Source: Cladorhizidae sp. MBARI D1340-BT2 (Eukaryota; Porifera; Demospongiae; Poecilosclerida; Cladorhizidae). Taken from it: a stretch of 64,000 nucleotides of DNA. Shown in pieces: positions 31,771 to 43,145 of the stretch (position 1 is its first letter; every line of letters begins with the position of its first letter). Location: the NCBI GenBank assembly GCA_028752905.1, contig JAQNBH010000003.1, positions 40,113,354 to 40,177,353 on the forward strand. Direction: 5' to 3'. Position numbers and translations under genes: made by a program. The notes under the pieces are model-generated. The model ran no database searches, had not been told where the DNA came from, and saw only the letters and a program-made list of their open reading frames with translations.

Positions 31771-32574
31771 CTGACATTTCTGTTATTTACACACGAAGGC
31801 TGTGGTCTTGCACACGCTGTTGTTGTTGTTATGTACTGCAACATGGTCTTGCACACGGCTGTGATTGTGGTTATGTACTGCAACATGGTCTTGTCTCAAT
31901 CTATTAGTGACCAGGTGGTGCCCTTCCTCCTCTAACACTGATCAGCAAGAAAGGAATAGGGATCTCAATTACAGATACAGTTTATTGACATTGGTAGGCT
32001 GTTTATTTTTGCTTCGTACGGTTATTTTCGGTGCTAGTGTGGATGCGATGAATTCTCATTGATGCGCATCAGCATTTTTCTCTGACCCAACATGCACACA
32101 TCTGTGTATTTAGTGCAGTGTGGACAGGTTTATGTTTGCATTCGCCGATGTGACAGGCTTGCTTGGCGTGTCTTAATGTTCCTTTAGCATTCACTTGTGT
32201 TGCTCCTACCTGCCGATGTTACAGGCTTACTTGGCATCCTTTTATGTTCGTTTAGAGTTCACTTGTGTTGCTCCTACCTGTTGTAGTTTTGATGTAAAGC
32301 TTGACAGAATAGCAACTGTAGTGAAGTTCCAATTCAGTTCAGTGAAGGACTGCCATAAGTGGATATATCAGAAATCACGTGCATACAAAGAAATTACCAA
32401 AATAGCACTGTGGTATATTTAGAGTGGGTATTTTATTTTTTCTGTTGAATATTTTCTTTCGGACTTAAAATACGTGTCTGCAAGGAAGGCTATTGAATTA
32501 TAAAGACAACAGACAGTACCAAACACTACCTATACATGTAAGCATTTCAATGCTTCGCTGCACTGGCTCAAAAT

Positions 32575-32815
32575 CCACAGGAGCTCTTACCAGTGGCTAA
32601 AGGAAGCCCGCCTCTATTCAATGACCTTTTTCATTCAGTGTGAAAATGTAGTACGTGGTGAAGCGCGCGGATGGAAAAGTGATTATGTTGAAAATCAACG
32701 CCCTCAATTTTCCACCCGCGTGCTTGACAACGTAAAATTTTAACGCCTAATGAAAAATGTCATTGAATAGACTAGGGCTTCATCTAGTCACTCGTACCAA
32801 TTTCAAATTTTTAGC
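32575..32815. mobile_element. MITE family M1, diverged copy
   Basis: Has the same architecture: CAGTGGCTAAAGGAAGC at one end, a central TGAAAATCAACGCCCTCAATTTT hairpin, and an inverted TTCATCTAGTCACTCGTACCA at the other end. It is more diverged than the other copies. Confidence 0.6.
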
Positions 32816-32817
32816 AC

Positions 32818-33994
32818 TTAGCAATTTGGAGTTATTCTGGATGAGGTTTTTGGGATGCAGGTTTTTGGGATGCAGGTTTTTGCCAGTTCTAGGGCCGCAG
32901 CTTTGAGAGCCCTGGTAGTATCTCGGGCAGCCTTATTTGCGAGCACCTGCTGCTTCCGGGTAGCAGCCTTGTCCTCGATCTTGCTCATGACAGGTGCCGA
33001 TGTAGATGTTTTCCGAGACGCTTCTGAACATGCCCTACACACTCATGCTTGACGATGGCAATACCGACCCATGATAAGGCCCCAAGCCCTGGTTTAGGGC
33101 ATTGAGGTTGGATACAGTCTTGGTATCACCATCACTGAAAGAAACAAGGCCATCTATAAAAACTCACAATATATTTTTTAATATAATGTGCTTACCTTTG
33201 TGTAGCGGAGATTATTATTAGAGATGGAATGCAAGAAAATAATCTCTGCTCCAGTTGTCTCCATGGCAGGCGAGGATCCGATGTAATTTTGGTTACATGA
33301 ACCCTCGTGGCCTTCCCACCACAGACGGTAACCCTCCGAGTCCTTATCCATGACTTCGTGAGAGGAACAGATCAGACATCCCTTGGAAAGGACTTCGGTA
33401 TCAAGCACTTGTCCAGTCTTCCAGGAGGATCACCACAACCACACCGTAGCGAGCTGTGTGCCCACGTTTGGACCAGGTGCCGTCCAAAGTGACAGTCATA
33501 TGAACAACCTCGTCAGAATCGACACCGAGCACACTGTGAAGATGTGCAGAGGCCAGCGAATGACTATTGTCAGCTTTCCTTTCGGTCAACTCACAAAGCC
33601 GTGTATTACAAATAGCATAAGAAGAAGGAGCTAGAGAAGGAGGCAGACCCATCATCGATGTCAACATCTGAAGATGGTCGCACCCTAAACCAACAAACTT
33701 GGATGCCAGAACACATCTCTCTTGTACTCTAGAAGTTTCCTTCCTCGAGTAAGGATCTGAGAAAATACCCTCTTTGCCGCAACCAGAACAAAAGATGGAC
33801 ATCTTCACAACCAGACCTTTTCTAGAAGACAGATCTTCATGGACATCCAAAGGCGCTCCACAGGCACAGAAAGCTAACCTCTTCAATGAGGCTCGAAGCC
33901 GATCAGTAGAGACCAGGTTATATGAAGTTGCCTGGCTCATCTGAGGCTCACAGTCCAACATTTCAGAGGAAGGCCCAGCCTTAGAGGTAGCCAC
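32818..33994 (-). pseudogene. Mutator-like transposase relic
   Basis: The frame 33994-33401 holds two cysteine pairs (C-A-C-G-A and F-C-S-G-C-G) resembling a small zinc-binding region. About 150 residues in comes V-T-L-D-G-T-W-S-K-R-G-H-T-A-R-Y-G-V-V, the signature of the Mutator-like transposase domain, whose Asp is catalytic. The next pieces, after frameshifts, are E-V-L-S-K-G-C-L-I-C (about 33385), S-D-G-D-T-K-T-V (about 33125), E-C-V near 33050 and H-V-Q-K-R-L-G near 33025. They occur in the order seen in the family (second acidic motif G-D-x-D-x-K then E-C-V-G-H-V-Q-K-R). A 46-bp block ending TTAAGGGGGGGAC sits just beyond its 5' end and recurs at 55.6 kb. Several frameshifts make it dead. 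Confidence 0.7.
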
Positions 33995-34040
33995 TCAGAG
34001 GGGATAAGTAATGCTCTCGTCTCCCCTTAAGGGGGGGACG
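33995..34040. repeat. 46-bp block shared with 55.60-55.65 kb
   Basis: CTCAGAGGGGATAAGTAATG ... CTCCCCTTAAGGGGGGGAC is identical at 55598-55643. TTAA followed by a G run is also the terminus of the MITE at 41273. Confidence 0.8.
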
Positions 34041-34064
34041 ATGCTAAATTTAATTCCCCCCCCC

Positions 34065-34440
34065 CGTGGTTACAACTTTAGAGCTCCATAGATTCTATGG
34101 ACTTGATATATAGCTCAAAAGATAGGTCTCTCTGTGTGCTCTCTTTTGATACAAAAAATGCTTCATTAGGTATAACTATAGGCAAGTTACTAGACCCTAA
34201 AGCGGAGGGACCTCAAAAATCTGAATTGCCGCAACCTCCACAGAAACCACTCCGAGTTGCAAAGTGCAAAAAAATTGAAAATGGTACGAGTGGCTAGAGG
34301 AAGCTCTAGAGCACGCAATAACTCCTTTGAATAGGCGTTAAAAATTTATTACTGGTCAGACACGTGGGAGCAAAATTGAAAAATCAACGCCCTCAATTTT
34401 GCACCACGTGTCTGACCAGGTAATAAAATTTTAAATTATA
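34065..34440 (+). mobile_element. MITE family M1, copy with clear hairpin
   Basis: Nearly the same sequence as 28070-28320, followed by TTACTGGTCAGACACGTGG ... CCACGTGTCTGACCAGGTAA, an inverted repeat flanking AAAATTGA/TCAACGCCCTCAATTTT. No coding capacity. Confidence 0.7.
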
Positions 34441-34642
34441 AAATAAAATTTAGTTCAACAGTCACTGATTTATTATTAGCTATTTATTGAAAAAATTTCC
34501 ATCAAGAAGAAATATGACAGAGCAAGAAATCAAAAAGAACAGACCGCATGAACAAATTCCAACAAATATTCTAGCAGAAAACCCAAAAGGTCGATGCAAA
34601 AACAGCCAACAGGAATGCTACTTCTGTCAAGCAAGGGACATA
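34441..34642. other. Short unassigned plus-strand ORF region
   Basis: A 64-codon lysine-rich frame (34487-34681) with N-M-T-E-Q-E-I-K-K-N and a C-Y-F-C-Q-A-R-D-I-C segment. It runs into the duplicated block and has no recognisable family. Confidence 0.2.
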
Positions 34643-36545
34643 TGTGTGCACAGCATCCAGATGTTTGTGTGTGTTGTATGACATAATTGCATGAACAGTA
34701 TTGAGCTGTGCAATGGTGATTGTGTGAATGTAATAGTTAGTCTATGGAGTGCTATAGAAGATACAATGAGACCGAACAAATCATTCCATCAATTCATTAT
34801 TCATTCATACCCTCCCTGCCCCTCCTGAAATTTATTTTTTGTTTGATATTATTGTACACTGCTCTACATCTTGCCCAAAGTTATTCTACACTGCTACAAT
34901 CTTTCCTCAAGCTATCTAATGTCAAGATAGAACAATTGTGCCTGGCTTTTATCAAGGAGTATTACTTGTAACTGTAGCCGTGTTTCTCAAATCTCTGGAA
35001 GTCGGGGATAAGGAGTTATGCAAATGCCAACTGAATATAACATTGGAGTGATAAAAAAAACATAATAAAAATATATACATATGCAAAGAAAGAATGTCTA
35101 ACAACATAGGCTTGCTGCTGCTGCAGTCTTCTCTTTTTACTGTTTTCTTTCTCTGGGGAAAAAAGGTGTTAAAAAAAAAAATCTGTCTATTTTCATTTTG
35201 GCTTGTTTTTTCTCGTGTATATATATATTTTCCAGTATATTTGTTATGATGTATGTGAACACTGTTATTGTATTTTATATTTTGTTGTGCGTTTTTATGT
35301 GTAGCAAGTATTATTATAAATTATTTGGTTGTAAGATTTCTACATCATTTTCACCTCTCACAATGTCATTGTTACGTTCCGTCAAGAAAAAAAGAAAAGA
35401 AGATAAAATGCTTATTTACCAGGAACTATGGAAGGTTGGTATTAGAAAAATTAAAGAAAGTTGAAACTCACTGGAATGATGCACAAGTCATCTTGCATCA
35501 AGATGAGATGGTGTGCTTAAGCAATTCATCAGCTTGTATTGAGATCAGGCATCCAATGACATTAAATGGGTGTATAATAGCCTTCTCTCTGAAGCTATAC
35601 CTGGTGGCAAACAATACCTTGAAGATACTGATCACTAGCCAATGAAGCAACTTGAACTATGAAGGATGAAAAGTACTGATAATATATCTTCCATCTTTTA
35701 TCCAGTGGAAGTTGTCGACCACTATCCATCATGTTGAAGATGGAGGAGGACATGTCTTTTGACAGCTGCAACGATTGAGTCTACATTAATGTCCTCATTT
35801 ATTTCTACCTGTCCAAACTGAAGCAGTGCTGGATATATTTTCCCTAGGTTTCGTTTGTACTTTTTCTCATTTCAATAAATTTCACTCAAACTGAAGTTGG
35901 TTTTAAAGATAATAAATACTAACTCATCATGTTAACATGATACACTTAACTTTCAGTTAACTTGTTGCTTAATCCTTAACGTGATGTTACTTTTTGTTTG
36001 TTTCTCTTTTTTGTGCATAGCAGTCGCGAAATTATTACTTGGGAATTGTCAGATTCATATGTACCCTGCACTTTATAATTTTAATACTTTGTGTTTTCTT
36101 ATTGATGTTATTGTTGTACAGACGATTAAAATATTTATTTATTTATTTACTGCATATCGTGTTCCTTGCTGAAGAAATGAACATAACTTTGGACACATTT
36201 CATGGAACAAATATATTTTCTGATGTTTGACTTTAGCAGGAACTGCTGAAGATGAAGGCCAGCCTCTGTTTGCTTGTTTCGCCACATGGCTATAATTTGA
36301 GCCAATGTAGTTTTTTCAGTGATCATAAGCTGAAGAAGTAAATAATGTTTGGACAAACTAATCCTCTTTCCAATGGATCACTCCACCAGACATATGGATC
36401 AAGTCAAACCTTAACAGGAAAGGAGTTCTCCCAATAAACACTGAATAAAATATGGGTATTACTCGACAAAGTGGGCATTTTTTAAACAGCAGTTTTCCCC
36501 CCTTAATAATCATTTTTGTAATTTATTATTGATTCATCCTCTATA

Positions 36546-36990
36546 TCACTCCGAGTCTTCATTACTCATTGTATTGGAAATAGTTTCTCTGTAGCTACTA
36601 GTCATTTTCATAATTACCTTGACCAGTGAGATAACTTTATTGTGTTCTTCAACCTTCTCTGTTTTACTAAACCGCAATGTGAGAGAGAATGGTGTTAGGA
36701 CTTCAATTTGCATACAAGCATCTTGAGAGTGGTTCGTTCTGAAATGTCGTATTACTCTTATACGTGGAATTATTGGCATATCGGGTTCTATTCTGCTCCA
36801 TGATTGCTGCTATTTGTGCAGGAAGCACTGGTGCATCGGATGCAAGAAACCCGGACACATTTTTGAGATAAGATGCCAGCCGTAAAACCCATGGAGGTGT
36901 ATATATTACGGTCTGCAAACGAACGTTGACGCAAGCTATGTGCACAACTGACAGCCAGTTTGCTGCCCAAATATGTAGCGGGGTTGTTTG
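36546..36990 (-). pseudogene. Unrecognised ORF pair (copy 1)
   Basis: Two overlapping minus-strand frames (36945-36703 and 36779-36546) join plausibly by one frameshift near 36780. They include Y-T-P-P-W-V-L-R-L-A-S-Y-L-K-N-V-S-G-F-L and, after the shift, R-I-R-V-I-R-H-F-R-T-N-H-S. Codon composition looks coding and the same frames are kept in copy 2 (59559-59958). No family recognised. Confidence 0.35.
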
Positions 36991-37094
36991 TGGACGGGAA
37001 TTCTGGGTCTACAGCAGAGACACAAGGCAAGTTGCTGCGACATTGAGTCGGTAAATTGCCCTAACTGCACATATAACAGTGTGCATGGAAAGAA

Positions 37095-37845
37095 TCAGTG
37101 ACGCCTCCAAAGGTCCAGGTAAGGCTCGTTTGATGGTTGCCGTATCCAACAAGTGGAATTCACTGTTTCCGAGAGATCCCCACCGACACAGCGAGGGTTT
37201 TTTGTGTCGTGTATTCTGGTGAGTTTCATCCAGGGTTTGGAACTGGCCACTTCCGGATCGTACAACTGTATCGTGATGTCAAATACACACACTGTGTATC
37301 TTTTTTGACAAACCCCTGAAGACTGGCCACGTACTTGACCTTGTTCAATTCCATTCCTAACCTCTTCCACATAAGCTATAAAAAAATTGTACACACTCAC
37401 CAATTCGGCCCGATCTGAAAATCCCGACAGATCCAAGTTGAGATGAACCTTGTCTGCACTGGTGTCAAAAATAACGAATGTGACCTGGAGCCCTTTGAGA
37501 GCTAAACGTGGTCTTGCCATCGTTTTTTTTTGTGTACAGGAGACATACACTGGAGAGGAAGCATAACTGACTGCACTCTTGTGTGATCAACTCGCTGATC
37601 TTGTCTGACATCGATCCTACATGGAGTGAGCCACATTCCTTGGAATCAGCAATAATAAACCTAATAAACTCGAAGATCCACAGACCCTTCAGTTTGCTCC
37701 TTTGGATGCACATCAAGTGGCAGCTCTGCACACTGCAGGAATAACGTCTGCACTCGTGGACCACATTGCTGATGGCACACATTCCCTCTTTGATAAGTAA
37801 AGTAGTCCCTGTTTCTTCGTCTGGAACAATTCTCGCGTGCACCAT
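37095..37845 (-). pseudogene. Copy-1 version of the 248-codon ORF, frameshifted
   Basis: Equivalent to the intact frame 60855-60109, but broken near 37500-37550 by a base-number change in the poly-T tract and a small insertion near 37580. See the copy-2 entry for the protein. Confidence 0.5.
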
Positions 37846-37996
37846 GACATCGTATACTTCCGTATACCTGAATTAGGTGGGACGAACACGTTCAATCAGC
37901 TAATGCTTGGCAGTTGTGGACTGGACTCTTTCTGAGAAGCGGTGTGCGGTCGACTAGTTAATATTATAGTTGTAAAGAGTTTAGACGGTTGGTTAG

Positions 37997-38470
37997 CTAT
38001 GTTTGACGTTGTCTATTCTTAGACTGGGCGTGGTTAACTACTGCAGATGTGTTCACAACACTGACAATGTCATCCAAGCAACCGACCTTTGTCCGTCTGA
38101 ACTTGTGCTCCAGCAGGCCAAAACACCAGTCAGGGGCACATTTCGTGTGTCCAACAAGCATGAACGAGATCTCAATGTTTTTGTTTAGTCCAGCCAGAAC
38201 ACGCCATGCTAGGTATTGCATTAGAAAGCGATTCTTATTTTGGCCTGAGCAATTGTCTGCATGTAGGTTGAGGTTGATCTCTCCTAAACTGTGGTTGCTG
38301 AGGACATGGTGGAGAAGGCTAATGGTGCAGTTTGCTCCCTTGCCAATGCTAGGGCTAGGGGCTAGTGTTGATTGCCCCTGGAGGCTATGGTCCCCGACTG
38401 CAGCCCGGGGAGCAGGGGTCATGGTGTGGCTTCTGGTGGATCTAGCTGGAGGTTCATCACATCTAGACAT
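37997..38470 (-). pseudogene. DUF7869-like fragment (copy 1)
   Basis: A 157-codon frame with H-A-D-N-C-S-G-Q-N-K-N-R near its middle and L-V-G-H-T-K-C-A-P-D-W-C-F-G. This is the same core as in the transposon at 23.2-25.5 kb. The first ~45 residues (Ser/Arg/Pro-rich) do not belong to the family core, and the C-terminal part is missing after V-V-N-T-S-A, so it is a fragment or an exon. Confidence 0.6.
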
Positions 38471-38671
38471 CTTACTAACTTATTTATCGAGGAAGGGTAT
38501 CTAGCTGTAGGTTAATAGTTACAATCGATATTAATCCTATGAACTCACAACTGTAGTATATTGGCAAATATATTTCAGTCAATTTGTGTGACCTTCTTCA
38601 GTGCCTATTTATGACATGTGCTCTAACAGTTGATGAGGCTGCGGTGTGAGGGTGTTACATGAGTGTGGTGT

Positions 38672-39052
38672 TTAATTAGTGCCTGTTAGAGTGGTGGCTG
38701 GATGCATGAAATTTGTTTGTATGTTAGAGAAAGTTTGAATAGAAGTGGTTGGATTAAAATTCGGATTGGTACTATTCATTCCATACCCCGTATTGTTTGC
38801 ACCATACCCACTATTGAATCCATAGCTATTTGTTCCCAATCCTGCATTGGGATTTGTGTTATTCATGCCAAAACCAGCGTTGTTCTGTGTTGGGATTTAG
38901 ATTGTTCATGCCAAAACCAGAGTTGTTTGTACTCCAGCCTGTGTTGGGATTTAGATCATTCATGCCAAAACCAGAGTTATTTGTACCCCAGCCTGTGTTG
39001 GGATTCGCACGGTTTGATCTCAAATCATTAGCACATCCTGTTCCAAAGGTGT
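38672..39052 (-). pseudogene. Truncated C-terminus of the Asn/Gly-rich repeat gene (copy 1)
   Basis: Contains repeated N-P-N-T-G-W-G-T-N-N-S-G-F-G-M-N-like units in two frames and the natural C-terminal tail ending H-P-A-T-T-L-T-G-T-N at 38672. It is cut at 39052 where the duplication ends. Confidence 0.65.
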
Positions 39053-40446
39053 CACCTAACTGGGATTGATTAACTTACAGCACAAATTATAAAATTACAC
39101 TTAGCCAGCATTTCTACCGCCCTGTTGCGGTGGGACTTTTTCAGGAACAACTAATGGGTGAGGGAGAAGGAGATGGAGGAGAGGGAAGAAGATGGAGGAG
39201 AGGGAAGAAGATGGAGGAGAGGGAGAAGAAGATGGAGGAGAAGGAGAGGGAGAAGGAAAGGGAGAAGGAGATGGAGGAGAGGGAGAAGATTAACATTGAA
39301 TCAGTGAGACCTCCAATTTCATACCCGTTTCTTGCTATATTTGCACTATATTTGAACTCAGTCTGGTGGGGTGCAGATGAAGTGCACTCTATTTGTACTC
39401 AGTCTGGTAGGGTGCAGATGAAGTGCACTCTACTTGCACTCAGTCTGGTAGGGTGCAGATGAAGTGCACTCTACTTGCACTCAGTCTGGTAGGGTGCAGA
39501 TGAAGTGCACTCTACTTGCACTCAGTCTGGTGGGGTGCAGATGAAGTGCACTCTATTTGTACTCAGTCTGGAGGGGTGCAGATGAAGTGCACTCTACTTG
39601 CACTCAGTCTGGTGGGGTGCAGATGAAGTGCACTCTACTTGCACTCAGTCTGGTGGGGTGCAGATGAAGTGCACTCTATTTGTACTCAGTCTGGAGGGGT
39701 GCAGATGAAGTGCACTCTACTTGCACTCAGTCTGGTGGGGTGCAGATGAAGTGCACTCTACTTGCACTCAGTCTGGTGGGGTGCAGATGAAGTGCACTCT
39801 ATTTGTACTCAACAGAACAAAAACAACAGAACAAAAACAAGAACACACACCATAGTGCCCTATATCTCACACTCCTCCCCATTGACGGTATATTTAGATT
39901 TTTTATTAAAAAACACAAGAAGAAAAAGGGAAAATGTTAACTTTTTTTATTAGAGAGTGGGAAAAAAGCATAAAAAACCGCGGAAAAGAGAGAAAAGAGC
40001 AATAGAGCATGCATTAAAAGTTACAGTTACACAAATTCACAGAAATCTTTCTTTGGACACAGCATCGGAATTATCACATAACAAATAAACAAAACAAGAA
40101 ATGGTAAATCAATGGTATACAAAATTAGCAAATTTGACAAATCAATGGTATATAATACTTAGAAAGACTTACTGGAAAAAAATAATTGTCCATGTCTTTG
40201 TTGAACTTGGTGTATATTTTGCTACAGCATAAGATAAGTGGGATTTGAATAATCAGTAGTACAAAAATATCAGCCTTTTAGCAGTCCAACACCTGCACTT
40301 ACACCCCATCAACGTCGATGTTTATTTGGCCGCCTGGCAGCACCCGTACATTATTCTTATGAGTAAGCATCTGCTTTTCATACGTCACCGCAACCGAGCT
40401 CTCGTGTTGGCAAATCTGCAGGATGAAGATGATAAGTTTATTTAAT
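39053..40446. repeat. Satellite-bearing unit U, copy 1
   Basis: Starts CACCTAACTGGGATTGATTAACTTACAG. It contains a GA-rich tract (39145-39290), the 41-bp satellite (39355-39815), and an AT-rich tail. It is matched by 40447-41216 except for satellite copy number. 40140-40446 is a single-copy spacer. Confidence 0.85.
39355..39815. repeat. 41-bp satellite, about 11 copies
   Basis: Unit ACTCAGTCTGGTGGGGTGCA then GATGAAGTGCACTCTACTTGC. Variants (TACTTGC/TATTTGT, GGTGGGG/GGTAGGG/GGAGGGG) alternate in a higher-order pattern, best seen at 39520-39810, where three-unit blocks repeat. Confidence 0.93.
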
Positions 40447-41216
40447 CACCTAACTGGGATTGATTAACTTACAGCACAAATTATAAAATTACAACTTAGC
40501 CAGCATTTCTACCGCCCTGTTGCGGTGGGACTTTTTCAGGAACAACTAATGGGTGAGGGAGAAGGAGATGGAGGAGAGGGAAGAAGATGGAGGAGAGGGA
40601 GAAGAAGATGGAGGAGTGGGAGAAGGAGAGGGAGAAGGAGATGGAGGTGTGGGAGAAGATTAATATTGAATCAGTGAGACCTCCAATTTCATACCCGTTT
40701 CTTGCACTATATTTGAACTCAGTCTGGTGGGGTACAGATGAAGTGCACTCTATTTGTACTCAGTCTGGTGGGGTGCAGATGAAGTGCACTCTACTTGCAC
40801 TCAGTCTGGTGGGGTGCAGATGAAGTGCACTATATTTGAACTCAGTCTGGTGGGGTGCAGATGAAGTGCACTCTATTTGTACTCAACAGAACAAAAACAA
40901 CAGAACAAAAACAACAACACACACCATAGTGCCCTATATCTCACACTCCTCCCCATTGACGGTATATTTAGATTTTTTATTAAAAAACACAAGAAGAAAA
41001 AGGGAAAATGTTTACTTTTTTTATTAGAGAGTGGAAAAAACCCATAAAAAACCGCAGAAAAGAGAGAAAAGAGACATAAATACAATAGAGCATGCATTAA
41101 AAGTTACAGTTACACAAATTCACAGAAATCTTTCTTTGGACACAGCATCGGAATTAGCACATAACAAATAAACAAAACAAGAAATGGTAAATCAATGGTA
41201 TACAAAATTAGCAAAT
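40447..41216. repeat. Satellite-bearing unit U, copy 2
   Basis: Repeats unit U with only about four satellite monomers (40720-40885). It ends at CAAAATTAGCAAAT, where copy 1 continues into different sequence. Confidence 0.85.
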
Positions 41217-41272
41217 GCCCAGGTGAGGGGGAGGTGTAGCTTTCTGTTAAAGTACTGTATGTCTGTTTTTAA

Positions 41273-42179
41273 GGGGGGAGTAGACCATTTTGAGGGCTTT
41301 TTAAAAAACGTGTCATAACTATTGAATGCTTAATCCATTTCCAAAGATTATGGTCTCAAAATGTAGCTCATTCTAGGTGCTTTCCAATGACATTAGAATA
41401 ATGGTGTTGCAATAAACTAGGACTGAAACATGTGGAAACCACAAAATGTTTAGATGCACTCCTGTACCCAAACCACAGGTCTTCAACACTTGCTATTTAT
41501 GGTGATATTAGAGTGATCACAGATACCTCTTTTGAATTGATAGTTTAAAAATTTTTTTTAAATTCACCCCAACATCCCCAATTTCATTTCCCCCCCGGTC
41601 ATATGCTGTCAGACTGAATATCTCATCAGAAAATGACTGGATTGATAATTTGTCAAGAAGTAATGCAAGAGCTTTCATAATATATAAAAAATATTTACTA
41701 CAGACAAAATTTGAATGAGTTACACGGTATCATGTGATGTCACTACATGAAATTACATTTCATAATAAATCAGTTTGAAAAGTGCATGATAGTAGCTTTA
41801 GAATCGCACTAGATCACACGGAGGTTCGATCAAAGTTGAGAACTGAGAAAGAACGGGGCATGCGCAGGAGCAGACGTTTGTACCCCACTTTGCGTAGATA
41901 GCGCGGAAATGACTGAGCGATATTTTAGCCAAGTTTCAAGTCTTGGCCATGAACGCTTATTATATTATGAACAATCCAACTTACTGCTTTATTCAGGCTT
42001 CTTCTTGTTCATCGCGCAGAGTAGCAATGAAATGGGAGGATAAAAAGTATCATAACTCAAGAATGGTTGACAATAAATTGTTGAAACTTGAAATGCAGCT
42101 AATTTAATAGTGAAGGTATAGAATGATGGAAGAAGGAAAAAAAGAAGGAAAAAACCGCACAAAATGGTCTACTCCCCCC
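41273..42179. mobile_element. 907-bp MITE inserted at TTAA
   Basis: Ends GGGGGGAGTAGACCATTTTG and its exact inverted copy (20 bp), flanked by TTAA at 41269-41272 and 42180-42183. No ORF of note. TTAA target sites are used by piggyBac and Kolobok transposases, so it is probably mobilised by one of these. The unoccupied paralogous site exists at 49379-49473 on the opposite strand. Confidence 0.9.
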
Positions 42180-42183
42180 TTAA

Positions 42184-42793
42184 GGGTGTTTTCTCCTTAT
42201 TGTTCCTGTTCCAGTCTTTTCAGAGCCCAAGGTCATGAGCACACCGAAGAGCACTGAAGGACCTCATCACTCCCCCCATATTTATTCAACTTAACATCTT
42301 CATCAGTGTCATCACTCCCCCCATATTTATTCAACTTAACATCTTAGATATATACATACGATATAATGTAAAACAAATATTTGAAAAAAGGAATACTTTT
42401 TTGAGAGAACACAATTACACCAAAAGTGTGTGCAGAGGGAGTGCATAATAATAGCTATTCTTTGGCAAGTTAGTAAGTTAGTAACAATGAATTTTCCTGT
42501 AAGTGTACAGGGACCGTGGAGATCTCACTCGGCACCAGCCTGAAGGGGGTACACAGGAGGGAATCATGAAAATGTTTCACGTTGCAAATGTACATTTAAT
42601 TAACTACCAAATCTAAGTACTAATTGAATAATGAGAGAGAGAGAATGGAAGAGCAACAACTTGTGCTTTTTATTACTTTGTGTATTTTTGAGTGATCTGT
42701 AGGGAGGATTGTTGATCTAGGTGGGTATAGCATCAGCCTTAAAATGACTGCATGTTCTCCACAACCATGACTTGTGATAGCTCTTCATCAGGT
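42184..42793. other. Unassigned spacer
   Basis: Includes a short direct duplication (ATCACTCCCCCCATATTTATTCAACTTAACATCTT at about 42270-42345 in two copies). No coding feature. Confidence 0.4.
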
Positions 42794-43145
42794 TTAACTC
42801 TTACACTGCGTTTGTCACGGCGTTTGTGACACTACAATCCACCCCACGGGTGCGTTTGTCACAGCATCCGTGACAAGCAATTTACCACAAGCAATTTACC
42901 GCTGGCAGTGCGTGTGTCACAGCATCTGTGACATGATATTTCTTGTTGCATAGCTCTGTGGATTGTCTGTTTTATAGTCTGTACTTACTAGGTAAGGTTG
43001 ATGGGTTTATAATCAAACTTGGGAATGCATCACCATCTCTATGAATAACATAAAAAATAAAAAAACAGGCGTTTTATTTCTGGTTCATTGCCAGATGCAA
43101 ATAAAAAACATGGTATGTATTTTTATCCAAAACAAACACAAATAT

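Larger units (their letters stand above)
34643..39052 (+). repeat. 4.4-kb segmental duplication, copy 1
   Basis: Runs from TGTGTGCACAGCATCCAG to TTCCAAAGGTGT and is nearly identical to 57621-62063 in the same orientation. The main differences are an insertion of about 130 bp near 35878-36005 here, an insertion of about 170 bp near 58935-59100 in copy 2, and scattered single-base changes. Contents in both: noncoding AT-rich DNA in the first 1.9 kb, then minus-strand ORF relics. The right end cuts through an Asn/Gly-rich gene that continues uninterrupted only in copy 2, so copy 1 is the derived, truncated copy. Confidence 0.92.

Noticed and set aside
35198..36230. Plus-strand hydrophobic ORFs in the duplicated block (also 58164-59253)
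   Set aside because: Phe/Leu/Ile-rich because of T-rich DNA; frames are short, overlapping and differ between copies by indels.
37997..38504. Plus-strand 151-171 codon ORF opposite the DUF7869-like fragment
   Set aside because: The minus strand carries the recognised D-N-C-S-G-Q-N-K-N core, so the plus frame is a shadow.
39120..39300. Met/Glu/Lys-rich coiled-coil protein
   Set aside because: Arises from a GA-rich simple tract repeated in both U units and ends in the satellite.
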